NCBI RefSeq assembly: GCF_051488665.1
Contig: NZ_JBPSEG010000003.1
Location: forward strand, 310,001-374,000
Direction: 5' to 3'
DNA: 64,000 nt
Origin: Melioribacter sp051488665
GTDB taxonomy: Bacteria; Bacteroidota; Ignavibacteria; Ignavibacteriales; Melioribacteraceae
Position 1 is the stretch's first letter. Every line of letters begins with the position of its first letter. This document shows, one piece after another, positions 50,501-58,047 of this stretch. Below the pieces are notes generated by a model, which saw only the letters and a list, made by a program, of their open reading frames with translations, was not told the DNA's origin and did not search any database. Position numbers and translations under genes: made by a program.

Positions 50501-51081
50501 ACATAAAGATATTTGGATGTCGAAGGCGAGCCTTCGTACCACGGATAAATACGAAGATAGAGAGTGTCTCCGTTGTTTACTTTTTCATTAATCCGGAAAG
50601 AAAAAAGAGTATCGCTTCCGTTGCCAAGCACGAGAGGATTTTCGTTTAATTTTTTCGGATTGTCGAACGAGAAGTTCAAATCGTATACCACATCGGCGCG
50701 CATGTAACTCGTTCCTCCACCGCCGAGATACATTGTTACTGAATCCGCATAAAATGTAAAGTTAGGTTTTGGAGTTACGGCAAACTGAACCCAACGCGAA
50801 TCGACGGGACCGGTTTCGTTTCCCCATTGTACCGGATTGGAGCCGTCGTGAGGCCACCATCTCTGGTTTGTTCCCAGAGGGCCAGGATTGCTTCCCGAAT
50901 AACTTCTGACTACAAATCCCGGGCTGCCGATTTCCGGCAAACCGATTAAATTGCCCTGAACGACCGAAACATTCTGACTGTCCGGCGGCACGCATTTCCA
51001 TTCCACAAAAGACATGCTTTGAGAAAATGCGGCAATAAATGGAATTAAGAAGAAAAGAATAAAAACGAATTTCTTTTTCAT
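47503..51081 (-). CDS. Secreted multidomain pectin esterase (CE8) with T9SS sorting signal
   Basis: 1192 residues: signal peptide; three related beta-sandwich repeats (about 25-200, 205-390, 400-580) with DSVSFYLGG-like and FYFRVYPW-like cores; two Fn3-like repeats with VRGVCWNTAGNPTVDDNKTED; then a right-handed beta-helix pectin methylesterase with GSGDYTSVQAAFDDIPDYY, GEQAVALRVNGDR, LLGYQDTYYTW, GSVDFIFGRD and FLLGRPW; and a C-terminal type IX sorting domain with NYPNPFNPETKINYSLP and an end KIITRKMLLLK. It demethylates pectin outside the cell. The ATG at 51081 has AAGGGG upstream; the GTG at 51087 is not needed. Confidence 0.92.
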   Translation of the reverse strand: MKKKFVFILFFLIPFIAAFSQSMSFVEWKCVPPDSQNVSVVQGNLIGLPEIGSPGFVVRSYSGSNPGPLGTNQRWWPHDGSNPVQWGNETGPVDSRWVQFAVTPKPNFTFYADSVTMYLGGGGTSYMRADVVYDLNFSFDNPKKLNENPLVLGNGSDTLFSFRINEKVNNGDTLYLRIYPWYEGSPSTSKYLYVQDVIIWGETKGLTYPATASWPLTNPDEGGTGFGVITTGQVVAEDELFVNTEINGYTGPNNSQRIRMANTNNTWPANLTNQIDTVYVQFTVAPKAGYTLYVNSLSLDMGAKSSSTFKANLWYSTNPDFSNPVKLEYQTSDQSGNNYLNSTALESFSFDLNVKVSPGQKFYFRVYPWNEDPSVKTGKYLCLQNILIAGEVEGSPVASNVLWPYETGEEWESTGPVIAMEPFYSPAMKFYGTTNLPDTEGNDHTVGAVQTVSKEWYAEPLPTDSLYFGYAVKPKFGGTLYVDSVSFYLGGWFSSNLRAEVYYSKDSTFADRTALIADTSLPGSKIAKFGAKLDETINTGETFYLLIYPHNTKAEGWAKLIAVDSVFISGSVIGVTADPPEVVTSEITDISTTFATGGGNIPSDGGAVVTVRGVCWNTAGNPTVDDNKTEDGGGSGAFVSKLTGLEPGTQYYVRAYAINDAGVAYGNEVVFTTLDSLMVPTVTTAEVTEIMTKTAVSGGTVEKWGGDTVIVRGVCWNTTGNPTINDNKTENGNGLGAFKSILYPLEPNTTYYVRAYATNSIGTGYGEEISFTTQEPAPDVTKIVALDGSGDYTSVQAAFDDIPDYYTGKYKIFVKKGIYYEKLLLPSTKTNVILEGEDRDSTILTYDDYAGKNYLGTSKSYSVAIDADDFTAINITFQNTIKNDGSHGSGEQAVALRVNGDRQQYFNCRLLGYQDTYYTWGGRGTGRIYMKNCYIEGSVDFIFGRDIVLFDSCEIHINREGGTLTAASTEAVSKFGYVFKDCIISADSIGFDGRPITSFLLGRPWQDKPRTVFINCYEPASLNPAGWSTWNVTPALYAEYKCYGPGSDTTKRLTSISRQLTDEEANQYTIENIFSKDSHPNFGYSWMPDVITSVEESGIGRNEIPSDYYLSQNYPNPFNPETKINYSLPKQSAVKLIIYDITGQVVKTLVNGIQNPGNYEVRFDASGLASGIYFYRLFAGEKIITRKMLLLK

Positions 51082-51222
51082 AAACACCCCTTTATTATTA
51101 AATAATCAGCCTCCTGCGACCGTTTCACCAATAAAGTTACCGATTAAGGATTTTTCTTTAAAATTTTTTTCGACAGGACGGACTTGGAATAAGTTAAAGC
51201 GGATAAGGCTGCGGTGAAATTA

Positions 51223-52011
51223 TCAGAGCGAAGCGGACATTTTTGTCAATGCGTCTTTATAATTTCTGCTCATTTTCAATCGGGCGCCCGATTTAAGATA
51301 AACCAGATAATCGCCGTGGTCGCCGGAAACGAGTTTGTCGATTTTATCGATATTAACTATAACCGATCTGTGAATTCGTACAAACTTCGAAGGGTCGAGC
51401 TTTTTTTCGATAATATGAAGTCTGCCCCGTTCCAGGTATTTACGACCGTTTGCAAAAACGTTCAAATAGTCTCCCTCGGATTCGATATACTCGATGTCGC
51501 CGGCATCGATCAGCTTAATTACGTTCTTACTTTTTATTGTAATTCTTCTTAAATAATTTTCAGATTCGTTTTGTTTTACGCCCGTTGCGTCAAAATATTC
51601 TTTGATTATTCTTTGTACCGCCTCCGCATATTCCTGCCTGTTATTTTCGATTCGCTCGAGCGCGTATGAAACCGCAGCGTCGAATCGAGAAGTATTGATC
51701 GGCTTCAGAAGATAATCCGCCGCGTGAACTTCAAAAGCCTTGAGAGCGTACTTGTCGTACGCCGTCACGAATATAATTACCGGAATATCTTCCGGCTTTA
51801 ATTTATTGAGCATTTCAAAACCGTTCATTCCGGGCATTTGAATATCGAGGAATGCCAGGTCGGGCTTATACTTATTAATCGCCCTGACGCCTTCTTTGCC
51901 GTCGCGGCATTCCGCAACTACCTGGATATTGTCGAACTTTTGTAAACGGAGAAGAATCCCCTCGCGGGCGTGTTCCTCGTCGTCGATTATAATCGCTTTG
52001 ATAACGGACAT
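51223..52011 (-). CDS. LytTR-family response regulator
   Basis: 262 residues: receiver domain with acidic pair at 10-11, phospho-acceptor Asp in LAFLDIQMPGMNG and Lys in YLLKPINTSRF; then a LytTR DNA-binding domain, with RIHRSVIVNIDKIDKL and GARLKMSRNYKDAL. Such regulators are the outputs of LytS-type kinases, two of which are encoded just upstream. Target genes are unknown; the divergent or nearby secreted enzymes may be among them. Confidence 0.92.
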   Translation of the reverse strand: MSVIKAIIIDDEEHAREGILLRLQKFDNIQVVAECRDGKEGVRAINKYKPDLAFLDIQMPGMNGFEMLNKLKPEDIPVIIFVTAYDKYALKAFEVHAADYLLKPINTSRFDAAVSYALERIENNRQEYAEAVQRIIKEYFDATGVKQNESENYLRRITIKSKNVIKLIDAGDIEYIESEGDYLNVFANGRKYLERGRLHIIEKKLDPSKFVRIHRSVIVNIDKIDKLVSGDHGDYLVYLKSGARLKMSRNYKDALTKMSASL

Positions 52012-52012
52012 A

Positions 52013-52966
52013 TTATACCTGCCGGTAAATATTGGTAATTGTCAGTGTTTCGTTTTCCAATTTTATATTAAGATAATTATTGTCATCCAATTTTATAATT
52101 TCGCTATCGCTCGCAGTTACGTCCTCCGCGGTCTTCTTTTGCAGCAGCTTTTTTACCGCATAAAACAATAAATTGGAAGGCAGCTTTTTTTCAGATGACG
52201 ACTCAAGCCCTTCTGTTACGAGCTTTATATTTTCATCGAATAATATTTTTCTCAAACCAATATACTTTTTTATCAGTAAAACCTGCGAATCGACATCAAT
52301 ATAATCTTCTTTATTATAAAGTATCAGTCTTATATAATCGCTCAGTTCGGTCAACAATTCCTCGGCAAGCCCGTAATCGGAACCGGCAATTAAACTTTTC
52401 ATTTTTACGAGAGCGTTATCTATCAGTTCGGGTTGAATTTTCGAATGGGTATCCGACAATTCAATCCGCGCCAGCTCCTCGTGCATTTTGTAGAGGTTTA
52501 CTTCTTTTTCCGCGATTTTCTTGCGGGTTTGAATCGAATAAAACGCGGCGACAAATAATATACACAATCCGTAATCCGTCCATACCTGAGGATTTACTAT
52601 CAACATGTCGTATAAATCGGTATAATCGGCTTTGTTGATGAAGAACAGGTCGGACTCGCGCTGCAAAACCTGGTGCGTAATAATCAAAAAAGTAAAAGCG
52701 ATTGTAATCAACGCGGCTTTGACCAGACGTATTTTTATCTTTGCGTTGATAATTAAATAACCGGCAATTGCAAGCAGTATCAGATACCAATTATAAACAA
52801 GATTCGACATAAAAAGCGAGAAGAGGCGCTTTGTTTTATGAAATACAAAATATTCCTGCAGCGTATTTAAACCGGCAATTAAAGCGAGCAGCAAAACGAA
52901 CGGAAGAAAATATTTAATCTCGCTCGGTCGATTTTTAATTTCCGTTAATTCGTTTTTTATTTTCAT
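52013..52966 (-). CDS. Degenerate LytS-like membrane kinase homolog
   Basis: 317 residues with four N-terminal membrane helices, a linker AEKEVNLYKMHEELARIELSD, and a His_kinase-like segment HSKIQPELIDNALVKMKSL, where the normal NPHFLFNALN/HPHFVFNAFN motif is altered. The ATP-binding part lacks recognisable N, G1 and G2 boxes. It therefore probably cannot autophosphorylate and may act as a sensor or dimer partner for the intact paralog beside it (1 base away). Alternative: a decaying duplicate. Confidence 0.7.
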   Translation of the reverse strand: MKIKNELTEIKNRPSEIKYFLPFVLLLALIAGLNTLQEYFVFHKTKRLFSLFMSNLVYNWYLILLAIAGYLIINAKIKIRLVKAALITIAFTFLIITHQVLQRESDLFFINKADYTDLYDMLIVNPQVWTDYGLCILFVAAFYSIQTRKKIAEKEVNLYKMHEELARIELSDTHSKIQPELIDNALVKMKSLIAGSDYGLAEELLTELSDYIRLILYNKEDYIDVDSQVLLIKKYIGLRKILFDENIKLVTEGLESSSEKKLPSNLLFYAVKKLLQKKTAEDVTASDSEIIKLDDNNYLNIKLENETLTITNIYRQV

Positions 52967-52967
52967 C

Positions 52968-54044
52968 TCAATTCGATTTTTTTATCAAAGGAATCGATAT
53001 TCTGTTTACAAAACCGTTTTGTGTCCGCTCCGCTTTAAAAACATATTCGTCTTTGAAAAGATACGACAACTGACTTTCCGCTATTTTAAGTCCTACGCCG
53101 CTTCCTTTTGCCTGGAATCCGTCGCTCCCCGCGCAATTATCTTCCACTCTGATTTCAAGTTTGTTATCGTTAATTTTAGCGGAGATTTCGATAACTCCTT
53201 CGCGTCCGGATTTCGAAATTCCGTGACGTATCGAATTTTCAACCAGAGGCTGGAGTATAAACGGCGGGATTAAAACTCCCGGGATATTGTCGTCGATCTC
53301 GTACTTTACTTCCAAACGATTACCCAGACGAATTTTTTCAATCTGCAAATAACTTTTCACAAACGACATTTCTTCGTCGAATGGGATAAATTCGTTCGTT
53401 CCTTCTTCCGCGGCTTTTTGAAACAACGCTCTCAAATTTTCGATAACTTCAATTGCCTTATCTTTTTCTTTTTTTAAGATTAGCGTTGAGACGGTATTGA
53501 ATGCATTAAAAACGAAGTGCGGATGAAATTGATTTCTCAGTCTTTTTAAACGCGCGGCAGCAAGTTCGGATTTCAATTTCCACAGTTCGACTTCCTCGGC
53601 TTGAAATTTCTTTTGCGACTCCGTAATGTTAATGCCCACCGCTACCACAAAATATACGACCAGATCGACCCACGCCCATTGACTTCTGAATATTCTTTTA
53701 TAAACCAAAGTTTCCACATTGAGGAAATCGAGAAAACCGTATATAATTACCGCAGAAAGAACCTGATGCAAAGCGACAATAACCAGAGGCAGCAGAAAAT
53801 ACAAAACCGTTTTGCCGTAAACCGCCTTGTTTTCAAATCGTTTGACAGCCTTAAAAATAAAAGGCGTAGCCAGCAGCCAGTAATGCCAATAAAACAAATT
53901 GAAAGGAATGTGCCAGAGCAAACTGAAATTCTGATTTGCGCCGGGGTCGAAAACAAAATAATGCTGAAATGCGACCGTAAGCGCTATTACGGTCAACGCC
54001 GCCGCTTCTATTGCCAAAAGGCGCGTATAATATTCGTTTTTCAA
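52968..54044 (-). CDS. LytS-like sensor histidine kinase
   Basis: 358 residues: four membrane helices (about 10-135), coiled linker, histidine box RLRNQFHPHFVFNAFNTVSTLIL, and an HATPase part with ILQPLVENSIRHGISK and VEDNCAGSDGFQ, GSGVGLKIAESQL. The layout matches LytS/YehU kinases. Start is TTG at 54044 with weak SD, just after the serine hydrolase gene. It probably phosphorylates the LytTR regulator in this operon. Confidence 0.9.
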   Translation of the reverse strand: MKNEYYTRLLAIEAAALTVIALTVAFQHYFVFDPGANQNFSLLWHIPFNLFYWHYWLLATPFIFKAVKRFENKAVYGKTVLYFLLPLVIVALHQVLSAVIIYGFLDFLNVETLVYKRIFRSQWAWVDLVVYFVVAVGINITESQKKFQAEEVELWKLKSELAAARLKRLRNQFHPHFVFNAFNTVSTLILKKEKDKAIEVIENLRALFQKAAEEGTNEFIPFDEEMSFVKSYLQIEKIRLGNRLEVKYEIDDNIPGVLIPPFILQPLVENSIRHGISKSGREGVIEISAKINDNKLEIRVEDNCAGSDGFQAKGSGVGLKIAESQLSYLFKDEYVFKAERTQNGFVNRISIPLIKKSN

Positions 54045-54052
54045 TTTTTATT

Positions 54053-55033
54053 TTATCGGTTAATTAAAAACTTTTCCGTTAAATCGAATATCATATAAGT
54101 AGAGCTCAACACGTTCCACCCGGAAGTGTTTACAATTACGGCGTTCAATTCCGGGATTACGATTAAAAACTGTCCTCCCCATCCCGCGGCAAGGTATGAA
54201 TTATAATCGCCGAAGTTTCTTGTGTGCCAGTGATATCCGTAACCGCCAATTTGTTCGAATCCGTCGTAGTATTTTTTAGTCGATTTTTCAATCCATTCGG
54301 CGCTGACGATCGATTCGTTCTCCCACACGCCGTTATTCAACATCAACATTCCGATCTTGAGCAAATCCCGGGGTTTCATCCAGAGTTCCGAATTCCCTTT
54401 GTAAACGCCGTCGTTGGCTTTTGACCATTTGACTTCTTTAATGCATAGAGGGTCAAACAGATATTTTCGGGCAAATTCGAGCGCGCTCAATTTTGTCGTT
54501 CGGGTAATAATCACGGAAAGCAAATGCGACAACGCGCTGTTGTAATTCCATTTATCGCCGGGATCATTTACAAGCGGAACATTTTTAATTAAGTATCGTG
54601 AGGGGTTATCGCTTTTGTCCCATCCACTTCTTCTTTTACCGCCCAAATTATTCCACTGAAATCCCGCCGACATCGTAAGCAAATCGCGAACGGTTATTTC
54701 CGATTTACGTTTATCCCCGACGCCTTCAAACAATTCAGGCAGCAAATCCGACACTTTTACGTTCTCATTTTCGATATATCCTTTGTCGATTGCAATACCG
54801 ACAAGAATCGACACGACGCTTTTGGTAACCGACTTAAGGTTATTCAGTTTTTCCGGATCAAAATTATTGAAGTAATTCTCGTAGAGTATTTTCCCGTTTT
54901 GCCAGATAATTACCGAGTGAGTCAGCTGATTTTTGCCGTTATACTCTTTGACGAATCGATCGATAATTTCTTTTTGAGCGTTAATGTTCATAGAGCAAAT
55001 TAAAAAAACAATATAGTATTTAATGCGTTTCAT
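54053..55033 (-). CDS. Secreted serine hydrolase of the beta-lactamase/penicillin-binding family
   Basis: 326 residues with a signal peptide (about 1-20, NINAQ). The SxxK motif is SVTKSVVSILVG and the YxN-like motif is WNYNSALSHLL; the C-terminal KTG-like motif is not clear. The family comprises class C beta-lactamases, esterases and D-aminopeptidases (AmpC-like, EstB). The ATG at 55033 is used instead of a TTG one codon upstream. It is 14 bases after the haem-binding gene and 8 before the LytS kinase. Confidence 0.82.
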   Translation of the reverse strand: MKRIKYYIVFLICSMNINAQKEIIDRFVKEYNGKNQLTHSVIIWQNGKILYENYFNNFDPEKLNNLKSVTKSVVSILVGIAIDKGYIENENVKVSDLLPELFEGVGDKRKSEITVRDLLTMSAGFQWNNLGGKRRSGWDKSDNPSRYLIKNVPLVNDPGDKWNYNSALSHLLSVIITRTTKLSALEFARKYLFDPLCIKEVKWSKANDGVYKGNSELWMKPRDLLKIGMLMLNNGVWENESIVSAEWIEKSTKKYYDGFEQIGGYGYHWHTRNFGDYNSYLAAGWGGQFLIVIPELNAVIVNTSGWNVLSSTYMIFDLTEKFLINR

Positions 55034-55047
55034 CAATTAAGCGGGCA

Positions 55048-55473
55048 TTAATAACCGACCGCCCATTTTTTAATTATATTTTTTTTGACAAAGTCGAGTT
55101 TGGCGTTGGGTCTGGTTAACGTATAAACTGATTTCGGCATCTCGTCGTTTTCAATTTCTTCCCAGATTTCTTTTTTTAAGAACGCTTTCTTTTGGTAATC
55201 GTAGGTTTCCCATTCGGAAAAATTAAGTTCTCTTCTGCCTTCTTTAACGTCTTTTTCAATCAGCAAAGAAAAAGGCGCGACATAAGAATACCATGGCCAT
55301 TTTGTTTCGTTCGAGTGGCAATCGTAACACGATTCCTTCAATATATTTTTAACCTCCTGCGGAGCTTTCAAATCGGCTTTAACCATCGGATTTTTGCGGT
55401 CTACTTTAATAAATTGAATTCCCGCAAATGCCGCTATCAAGATTATGATAATTATTTTTACGAATGCTTTCAT
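55048..55473 (-). CDS. Periplasmic haem-binding domain protein (Haem_bd family)
   Basis: 141 residues with an uncleaved N-terminal membrane helix and the c-type haem site SCYDCHSNETKWPWYSYVAP: CxxCH with the following HSNExxWPWYS pattern of the Haem_bd domain. A second conserved part has EMPKSVYTLTRPNAKLD. These small proteins bind haem in the periplasm; function is unclear (electron transfer or sensing). First gene of a five-gene minus-strand run that ends in the LytTR regulator. Confidence 0.88.
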   Translation of the reverse strand: MKAFVKIIIIILIAAFAGIQFIKVDRKNPMVKADLKAPQEVKNILKESCYDCHSNETKWPWYSYVAPFSLLIEKDVKEGRRELNFSEWETYDYQKKAFLKKEIWEEIENDEMPKSVYTLTRPNAKLDFVKKNIIKKWAVGY

Positions 55474-55584
55474 TATTTCTCCTTTAGATATATACGCAAT
55501 ATATTACATTTGCCGCACTCTTATCAATCGTTTATGATTTTAGTTTAGATGTTCGTAATTTTGCTATCATTATACTCGGAAGCG

Positions 55585-56184
55585 ATGCAGAAGAAACTAC
55601 CGCTGTCGTTTTACAAACGCGACGTACATACCGTAGCCCGCGAATTGCTCGGAAAAATCTTTGTCAAACAAGATAAAGACGCCGTTCTGTCCGGCAGGAT
55701 AGTCGAAGTGGAAGCATACGACGGCAGCATCGATATGGCGGCTCACTCATTCAACGGAAAAACGCCGAGAAATTCGGTAATGTTTGAAGAAGGCGGTCGC
55801 CTCTACGTTTATTTCACATACGGAATGCATTATTGCGCAAACGTAGTAACCGGAAACGTCGACGAAGGATGCGCTGTTTTAATACGGGCGGTCGAACCGG
55901 TCGAAGGGATCGACGCCATGGCTTTGAACCGATACGGAAAGACAAACCTTAACGGGCGCGAAAAGTTAAACCTTACAAACGGACCGGCTAAATTTTGCAA
56001 GGCGTTCGGCATCGATAAAACTTACAACGGTTTGATTTTAACCGGAGAGAAAATATTTATTACCGGCGGCGACAATCTCAAACCCGGAGAGATAACCGCG
56101 TCGAAAAGAATCGGAATTAAAAAATCGACGGAACTCGAATGGCGTTATTATATCAGAAACAACCGATACATTTCAAAAAAATGA
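55585..56184 (+). CDS. DNA-3-methyladenine glycosylase (AAG/MPG type)
   Basis: 199 residues: LPLSFYKRDVHTVARELLGK, GRIVEVEAYDGSIDMAAHSFNGKTPRN, YVYFTYGMHYCANVVTG, VLIRAVEPVEG, and NGPAKFCKAFGID, the whole motif set of AAG-type alkyl-adenine glycosylases, which remove alkylated bases in base-excision repair. The ATG at 55585 fits family length better than 55549; GGA is five bases upstream. It overlaps the glycosyltransferase gene by 4 bases (ATGA). Confidence 0.93.
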   Translation: MQKKLPLSFYKRDVHTVARELLGKIFVKQDKDAVLSGRIVEVEAYDGSIDMAAHSFNGKTPRNSVMFEEGGRLYVYFTYGMHYCANVVTGNVDEGCAVLIRAVEPVEGIDAMALNRYGKTNLNGREKLNLTNGPAKFCKAFGIDKTYNGLILTGEKIFITGGDNLKPGEITASKRIGIKKSTELEWRYYIRNNRYISKK

Positions 56185-57203
56185 ACAAGCCTGAAAAAAT
56201 ATTAATAATCAGGACTGACAGAATAGGCGACGTAACGCTGACGCTTCCGGTGGCGTATGTTATTAAGAAATTTTATCCCGGAACGCATGTGGCTTTTCTT
56301 GTAAGAGAATACACACAGCCGCTTACGGAGAACAATAAGTATATTGACGAAACGCTCGTCTTAAAAGAAAGAAACGGTAAAATTTTAATTAAAGAGAATC
56401 TCGAGCTGCTGAAAAAATTCGACGCTTGTTTTCTGGTATACCCGACATTCGAACTTGCGCTTTTGTCTTTCATAGCGGGCGTAAAAATCCGCGTCGGCAC
56501 CGGCTATCGCTGGTATTCTTTTTTGTTCAACAGGAAAATTTACGAACACCGCAAACACGCAGGCAAACACGAACTCGAATTCAATATTTCGATGCTCAAT
56601 GCAATCGGAATAAATTACGAAACTGGCGCAGACAATATCGATTTCGGACTGCGTCCGGACATCGGCGCAACGGAAAAAGTAAAAGCTTACCTGAAAAATA
56701 ACGGCATTGATCCGGAATCAAAGCTTATTATTGTCCATCCCGGAAGCGGAGGCAGCTCCGTCGATTTGCCGTTCGACAAGATGAAACAATTGACAACTAA
56801 GTTATCCGAAATAAAAGGCGTTGAGATTTTAATCACAGGCGGTAAACCGGAAGCGGAACTTTGCAGCAGGCTGGTTGTAAGCAAAAAAACGAAAAATCTT
56901 GCCGGAGTATTTAATCTGCAAGAATTAATAGCTCTTATAAATTTATCGGACGTTTTAATAGCCAATTCAACCGGGCCCATACACATAGCGGCGGCGTTGA
57001 ATAAATTCGTCGTGGGATTCTATCCCAAAGTCGTCTCTTGCTCGGCAGAACGATGGGGACCGTATACCGAAAGAAAAGCCGTATTCAAGCCCGAAACAGA
57101 ATGCAATAATTGTACGGTAAAGAAATGCAGACTTACAAACTGCATGGATACGATCGACATCGAAAAAGCAGTTAACGCAATCGCCAATCAATTGAGTTCT
57201 TAA
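56181..57203 (+). CDS. Family 9 glycosyltransferase (heptosyltransferase-like)
   Basis: 340 residues: ILIIRTDRIGDVTLTLPVAYVIKKFYPG, the GT9 start; the C-terminal half has IIVHPGSGGSSVDLPFDKM, LITGGKPEAELC, and IANSTGPIHIAAALNKFVVGFYP. A cysteine-rich tail, CNNCTVKKCRLTNC, is unusual and might bind a metal. GT9 enzymes add heptose to lipopolysaccharide core. Overlaps the next gene by 1 base and the previous by 4. Donor unknown. Confidence 0.9.
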   Translation: MNKPEKILIIRTDRIGDVTLTLPVAYVIKKFYPGTHVAFLVREYTQPLTENNKYIDETLVLKERNGKILIKENLELLKKFDACFLVYPTFELALLSFIAGVKIRVGTGYRWYSFLFNRKIYEHRKHAGKHELEFNISMLNAIGINYETGADNIDFGLRPDIGATEKVKAYLKNNGIDPESKLIIVHPGSGGSSVDLPFDKMKQLTTKLSEIKGVEILITGGKPEAELCSRLVVSKKTKNLAGVFNLQELIALINLSDVLIANSTGPIHIAAALNKFVVGFYPKVVSCSAERWGPYTERKAVFKPETECNNCTVKKCRLTNCMDTIDIEKAVNAIANQLSS

Positions 57204-58012
57204 TGACAATAAGAATAAACAAAGTTTCGACGGCATTCATTACCGCATTCATTTTTATTTTAGCGCAAGAAGTTTGTTACGCGCAAAATGAAAAAAACGA
57301 ATTCAGAAAAATTGAGAATAAGGCTTTTGACGCCGGAGAAACACTAAGATTCGAAGTAAGATACGGATTTGTTACCGCTGGAATCGCCGAATTCTCGATT
57401 CCGCGGATTGTAAAAATCGCGGGGAGAGAAACGTATAATGTGGTTTTCAAAGTCAATTCCATTCCGGCTTTCGATATGTTTTATAAAGTCCGCGACCGTT
57501 ACGAAACGTATATCGACAAAGAAGGGATATTTCCATGGCGTTTCGAACAGCATATACGCGAGGGCGGATACTCCCGCGATTTTTCGGCTTTTTTCGATCA
57601 AAGACGCGGCATTGCCAGAACCTCGGAAGGCTCTTACGAAATTCCCCGGTACGTAAACGACATTGTCTCCGCGTTTTACTTTGCAAGGACATACAATTTT
57701 TCGAATATGAAACCGGGCGATAAAATTCAGCTCGAGAATTTTTATAAAGATAAAGTTTACCCTCTCGATGTAATTTACCGGGGCAAAGAAACAATTAAAG
57801 TCGACGCCGGCGAATTTAAGTCCATTATTCTCGAACCGATAATAAGAGAAGGCGGATTGTTCAAAAGCGAGGGCACGATTGTTATATGGCTTACGGACGA
57901 CGAACTTAAAATACCCGTAAAAGTAAAAACAAAAATATTAATCGGATCGATCGACGCCGATTTGATTTATTACGAAGGATTAAAGTCCGTTCCGAAATCG
58001 AAGATCAATTAA
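57203..58012 (+). CDS. DUF3108 periplasmic protein
   Basis: 269 residues with a signal peptide (about 1-28). The domain has AFDAGETLRFEVRYGFVTAGIAEF, FDMFYKVRDRYETYIDKEGIFPWRF, and FYKDKVYPLDVIYRGKETIKVDAGEFKSIILEP, the DUF3108 pattern. Function of the family is unknown; it may bind lipid or polymer in the envelope. It is the last gene of a run with the glycosylase and GT9 genes. Confidence 0.82.
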   Translation: MTIRINKVSTAFITAFIFILAQEVCYAQNEKNEFRKIENKAFDAGETLRFEVRYGFVTAGIAEFSIPRIVKIAGRETYNVVFKVNSIPAFDMFYKVRDRYETYIDKEGIFPWRFEQHIREGGYSRDFSAFFDQRRGIARTSEGSYEIPRYVNDIVSAFYFARTYNFSNMKPGDKIQLENFYKDKVYPLDVIYRGKETIKVDAGEFKSIILEPIIREGGLFKSEGTIVIWLTDDELKIPVKVKTKILIGSIDADLIYYEGLKSVPKSKIN

Positions 58013-58047
58013 TAAAGAAAACCAACCGAACGTACCGCTGTGATTTT

